34,034 nucleotides of DNA from Sulfurimonas sp. GTDB lineage: Bacteria > Campylobacterota > Campylobacteria > Campylobacterales > Sulfurimonadaceae. This document shows positions 32,101 to 34,034 of the stretch, one piece after another. The position numbers and the translations under genes were made by a program. Position 1 is the first letter of the stretch. Every line of letters begins with the position of its first letter. Under the pieces are notes generated by a model that made no database searches, was not told the origin of the DNA, and was given only the letters and a program-made list of their open reading frames with translations. The DNA is taken from positions 1-34,034 of the forward strand of contig NZ_JABIOQ010000066.1 of assembly GCF_018698455.1 (NCBI RefSeq). Reading direction: 5' to 3'.

Positions 32101-34034
32101 ACCCTATGGCACCAGTAGAAGTAGGTTCGTATCCAACAGGTGAAAGTTCATTCATACAACCAGAAGTAGAAGGTTCGCCCAATAGTCTAGAAGTTAGAAT
32201 CTCAAACGATGAAACTAAAGCTTATCTTGCCGACGCAAACGGACTATTTGTTATAGATATAAGCAGTCCGGCAACTTCTACTCCTTTATCACCGATTTTA
32301 GAGATGCCTTATAACGCTGTAACATTGTCTAGCGATGATACTATAGCATATCTTTCAAGTTCTTATGGTGTTGACATTTTCGATATTAGTGATCCAAGTA
32401 ATCCAATTTTTTTATCAACTTTTGACACGAATGAAAATACTTTGGGAGTCACTCTTTCGGGTGATGGTTCTAAAGCTTATGTTTCAGTTGGTCATGGAGG
32501 AATAGTGATACTAGACATTACGAATCCTACCGAAGAACCGGTTCTTTTATCAACATTAAAGACTACTGGAAGAGTATCCGAAATTGCTTTGTCGGATGAT
32601 GAAACAAAAGCATATGTTGCAGATAGTGCAGGTGGTTTAGTAATTATAGACATCGCAAACATTGAATCTCAGCTTTTGCCGGGATCATTTGAAAGCGTTG
32701 GAAATGTTAGAGGTCTTACTCTTTCAGATGACGGTACAAAAGCATATGTTGCAGCTAATCATGATGAAACAGCTTCTAATAATGGGTTTAAAGTTCTAAA
32801 TATTTCAAGTCCTAGCACACCAGGACTTATGGATTATGTTCCTACTGAAAATGCTTATGGAGTGGCAGTATCAAATGACGGGACAAAAGCGTATGTCGTA
32901 GGTACAAATGGATTGGTCATTCTTGATATAAGTAATCCAACCGGGGTATTGCAGATTGGAACCTTTGACACAAATGGAGTAGTTTATAAGGTTGTCTTAT
33001 CTACGGATGGAACGACCGCTTATATAGCTTATGACGGTGGATTAGCTATACTAGATATTACAAACCCAAGCATACCAATAATGTTAGGTTCATATGATAC
33101 ACAAGGCTCTGCTACTAATATTGTACTCTCAGATGATGGGAGAAAGGCTTACATCTGTGCTTCTGAGAGTGGTTTAGTAATATTGGATGTCTCAAATCCA
33201 GCTACTCCTACTTGGTTGCCAACTTATGCTTTAGACTATCCTGAAGCAGTCGCTCTCTCCGATGATGGGACAAAGGCTTACATTACCGATAACTTAGGTA
33301 TGACTACTCTCGACATTACCGGCATTAACCCTCCTAGTCTAATATCAAATTTCCATACATCTAGTAAAGCTTTTGGGGTTAGATTGTCAGATGATAACAC
33401 AAAGGCATACATTAATCTTGATAAAAAGGTAAGTGTAATTGATGTAACTATTCCAAGTAGCCCTATAGAAATAGCATCTTATAGTACGAAAGATACTAGT
33501 GATATTGTATTGTCAGAAAATGGAACGAAGATTTATGTCGCTGATGGTGCTAATGGTTTAGTTATACTAGATACTAATCTTAACTTGCACCTAAATAAAA
33601 ATTTTGCAGATACAAACATTACTCTGGAGATAGACGACTTAGACCAGAGTAGCTTAACTCTTAACATAGACATGAACGATACTTCGATTATTACTCTTGG
33701 CGATTATAATCAAAGTCTAGTTTATAATGACTACAACAATACTCAACTCACAATACCAATACAGCCCATAGCGGATAAGCTTGGTTCTACAAGAGTGGAT
33801 GTAAATATTAGCGATGGTACTTATTCGGTACTTAAAAGTTTTAACATTAAAGTGTTTGACCAAACTTTTCCTCCAACTTTAAGTGCTATCGCTGATATAA
33901 ACACAAGCGAAGACTTCAGCGACTTTAACATAACGGTAAACGCGACGGATACAGATGGTGACGTAATCACTTACTCAGTAGGCTCAAGCGACATCAATAT
34001 TTCAACTGTGACAATGGTGGGAAATGTAATCGTG
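29112..34034 (+). CDS. Giant exported multidomain surface protein (LamG, LVIVD propellers, cadherin-like), 3' end outside window
   Basis: The frame is open from the ATG at 29112 to the window end, at least 1641 codons. It has a signal peptide (LKLLVLFSISQVSLFSA). Two concanavalin-like LamG/LNS domains follow: residues ~32-225 (ITLEAWIYMDEQ; WYHIAAVYDGSEKRIYLNGQ; GELDEVKVWNTART) and ~240-440 (FTINTWFKTN; QWYHLSIVSDG; SEVSIFNRV). A threonine/asparagine-rich beta region runs ~440-870, then fourteen LVIVD-type repeats ~873-1492, then Asp-rich cadherin/Ig-like modules (DLDQSSLTLNIDMND; NTSEDFSDFNITVNATDTDGD). This is the make-up of large adhesins or surface-layer proteins. It overlaps the FecR-cargo gene by four bases (ATGA), so it is the third gene of the Slam operon. 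It may need its own export route; no type I secretion or anchor signal is visible in this part. Confidence 0.8.
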   Translation, partial: MKNIILKLLVLFSISQVSLFSAELSLKAHGGVAQFNGNTSVVSIADSPLLDISSNITLEAWIYMDEQIQFNHVITKWNTATNDRSYQLQILNNKVNFSTSPNGDNADTLEGISTLQTGQWYHIAAVYDGSEKRIYLNGQLDGNVSSTGLLFNSTAPLVLGGHDLNATSFVGTLKGELDEVKVWNTARTSAEINATINHQLDGNETGLVAYYNFDERVGKTVKDITSNNLDGTISGDVTRLNFLGDGLVFDEIDNNSSTITVAESNVLDLNTTFTINTWFKTNEDSSTGIQQLVNKYNEELGGYAIGLVNIGGEQKIEVAISPDGTNKTTVNSSSNINIGQWYHLSIVSDGLNIQIYLNGKLDKTAAYNQGLFQNNIDLKIGANIIDTEVFNGSISEVSIFNRVISQNEIIHNMHTSLKGDETGLVGYWPLNEGSGLVANDRSLSANNGVISLAAWSENAPILYGDKLYTTDAMDTFHKLFVENNTSSPTYSYNGSIPSTLRNFDGTTGTFLYTADGTAGEVLDFNASDGIDLNKLVNVQAYVNPYSTQFNLTNVNLSDHNITNMQLIKTDGNTDSFNIQGSEALSDGVNNLSTLVYNKDNNFSIRFDVNNSGVENSYYYNFPNSTFDSDVIYNSSLANSSLANYKTIINATTNTFDIDANSTTFFSALDLHFNFEGNTSLVINNNAIIQSHLDGYTIMDSALQPILNTSLDYNKTFAHKSSSQTLSTNISIFMPGVLWETNIYRKVKATEDIFVSDVNVSFSNITVNLDEQNLDSIDFKNSDGGYTRYKITDSQIAGTSFTIPLITDASYEIVATYSDLNKSVYDSGSGNWLPFGESADHFIATDGLVLPDIPVSAPRKPTLKVTNNLTQYLGKWDTTDYTYGVTLSSDGTKAYVADNINGLAIIDITNPTAPVTLGTLPTNGSARSVVLSKDGTIAYIGDWENGLVIVDVSNPISPEVLGTFDTSGKAAFVSLSSDGTKAYIADYTKGLVIVDISDPMAPVEVGSYPTGESSFIQPEVEGSPNSLEVRISNDETKAYLADANGLFVIDISSPATSTPLSPILEMPYNAVTLSSDDTIAYLSSSYGVDIFDISDPSNPIFLSTFDTNENTLGVTLSGDGSKAYVSVGHGGIVILDITNPTEEPVLLSTLKTTGRVSEIALSDDETKAYVADSAGGLVIIDIANIESQLLPGSFESVGNVRGLTLSDDGTKAYVAANHDETASNNGFKVLNISSPSTPGLMDYVPTENAYGVAVSNDGTKAYVVGTNGLVILDISNPTGVLQIGTFDTNGVVYKVVLSTDGTTAYIAYDGGLAILDITNPSIPIMLGSYDTQGSATNIVLSDDGRKAYICASESGLVILDVSNPATPTWLPTYALDYPEAVALSDDGTKAYITDNLGMTTLDITGINPPSLISNFHTSSKAFGVRLSDDNTKAYINLDKKVSVIDVTIPSSPIEIASYSTKDTSDIVLSENGTKIYVADGANGLVILDTNLNLHLNKNFADTNITLEIDDLDQSSLTLNIDMNDTSIITLGDYNQSLVYNDYNNTQLTIPIQPIADKLGSTRVDVNISDGTYSVLKSFNIKVFDQTFPPTLSAIADINTSEDFSDFNITVNATDTDGDVITYSVGSSDINISTVTMVGNVIV
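31011..31040 (+). repeat. 15-bp tandem duplication in the giant surface gene
   Basis: TCGTCATTAGCTAAC occurs twice in tandem (31011-31025 and 31026-31040) and encodes SSLAN-SSLAN. It is in frame and looks like a recent slippage event. Confidence 0.8.
31728..33585 (+). repeat. Fourteen LVIVD-type repeats, predicted two seven-bladed propellers
   Basis: Repeats spaced about 45 residues apart each have the pattern S-D-D/G-T-K-A-Y-V/I-A-D followed by L-V-I-L/V-D-I-S-N-P. I count fourteen such LVIVD strands between 31814 and 33557, for example LAIIDITNP, LVIVDVSNP and LVILDISNP. Fourteen would give two seven-bladed beta-propellers. Confidence 0.7.

Noticed and set aside
1-34034. tRNA or rRNA genes
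   Set aside because: I saw no T-loop consensus with matching acceptor stems and no rRNA-like sequence by eye; this is not an exhaustive structural search.

Overview
The window is AT-rich, densely packed bacterial chromosome. It most resembles a Campylobacterota genome of the Sulfurimonas/Sulfurovum type. This rests on the low-GC codon use, the AAGGA-type ribosome binding sites, the rplM-rpsI pair, the molybdate ABC operon, the LuxS sequence, a CetB/CetA-like energy-taxis pair and the CHASE2 cyclase. The genus is inferred from gene content, not proven.

Layout. 1-5110 is an accessory-looking stretch. It holds the end of a DUF808 membrane protein, a RelB/RelE-like toxin-antitoxin pair, and a tight four-gene minus-strand operon: an acidic helical-repeat protein, a small paralogue of its N-terminal domain, a uracil-DNA-glycosylase-fold protein and an unknown protein. 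Two long non-coding gaps with inverted repeats flank these genes. 5111-8342 is a plus-strand run of an ABC-F ATPase, a sirtuin and a HAD phosphatase. 8339-11009 is the minus-strand molybdate operon modA / di-Mop protein / modB / modC. 11216-12044 is rplM-rpsI with a terminator. 12231-14501 holds a lipoprotein alpha-carbonic anhydrase and a peptide-type solute-binding protein. 14590-17774 is a signalling block: a hybrid kinase-like protein that has lost both phospho-accepting histidines but kept two receiver aspartates, a HAD phosphatase and a CheY-like regulator. 17873-20409 has luxS, an MnmD-like methyltransferase, an AEC transporter and a thioredoxin that may be translated from a leaderless mRNA. 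20464-22414 is a PAS protein overlapping a chemoreceptor with a CZB domain. 22404-25755 (minus) has an RlmB-like methyltransferase, a CHASE2 adenylate/guanylate cyclase and a small lipoprotein.

The right end (25832-34034) is the most interesting part. It is a compact three-gene surface operon: a TPR plus outer-membrane beta-barrel protein resembling Slam (type XI secretion), a secreted FecR-domain protein whose C terminus looks like a TbpB-type Slam cargo barrel, and a giant exported protein with two LamG domains, fourteen LVIVD-type repeats (two predicted seven-bladed propellers) and cadherin-like domains that runs off the window. The secretion pairing, the histidine-less phosphorelay protein and the UDG-fold operon are the best candidates for undescribed biology. 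All functional calls come from motif reading without database searches.
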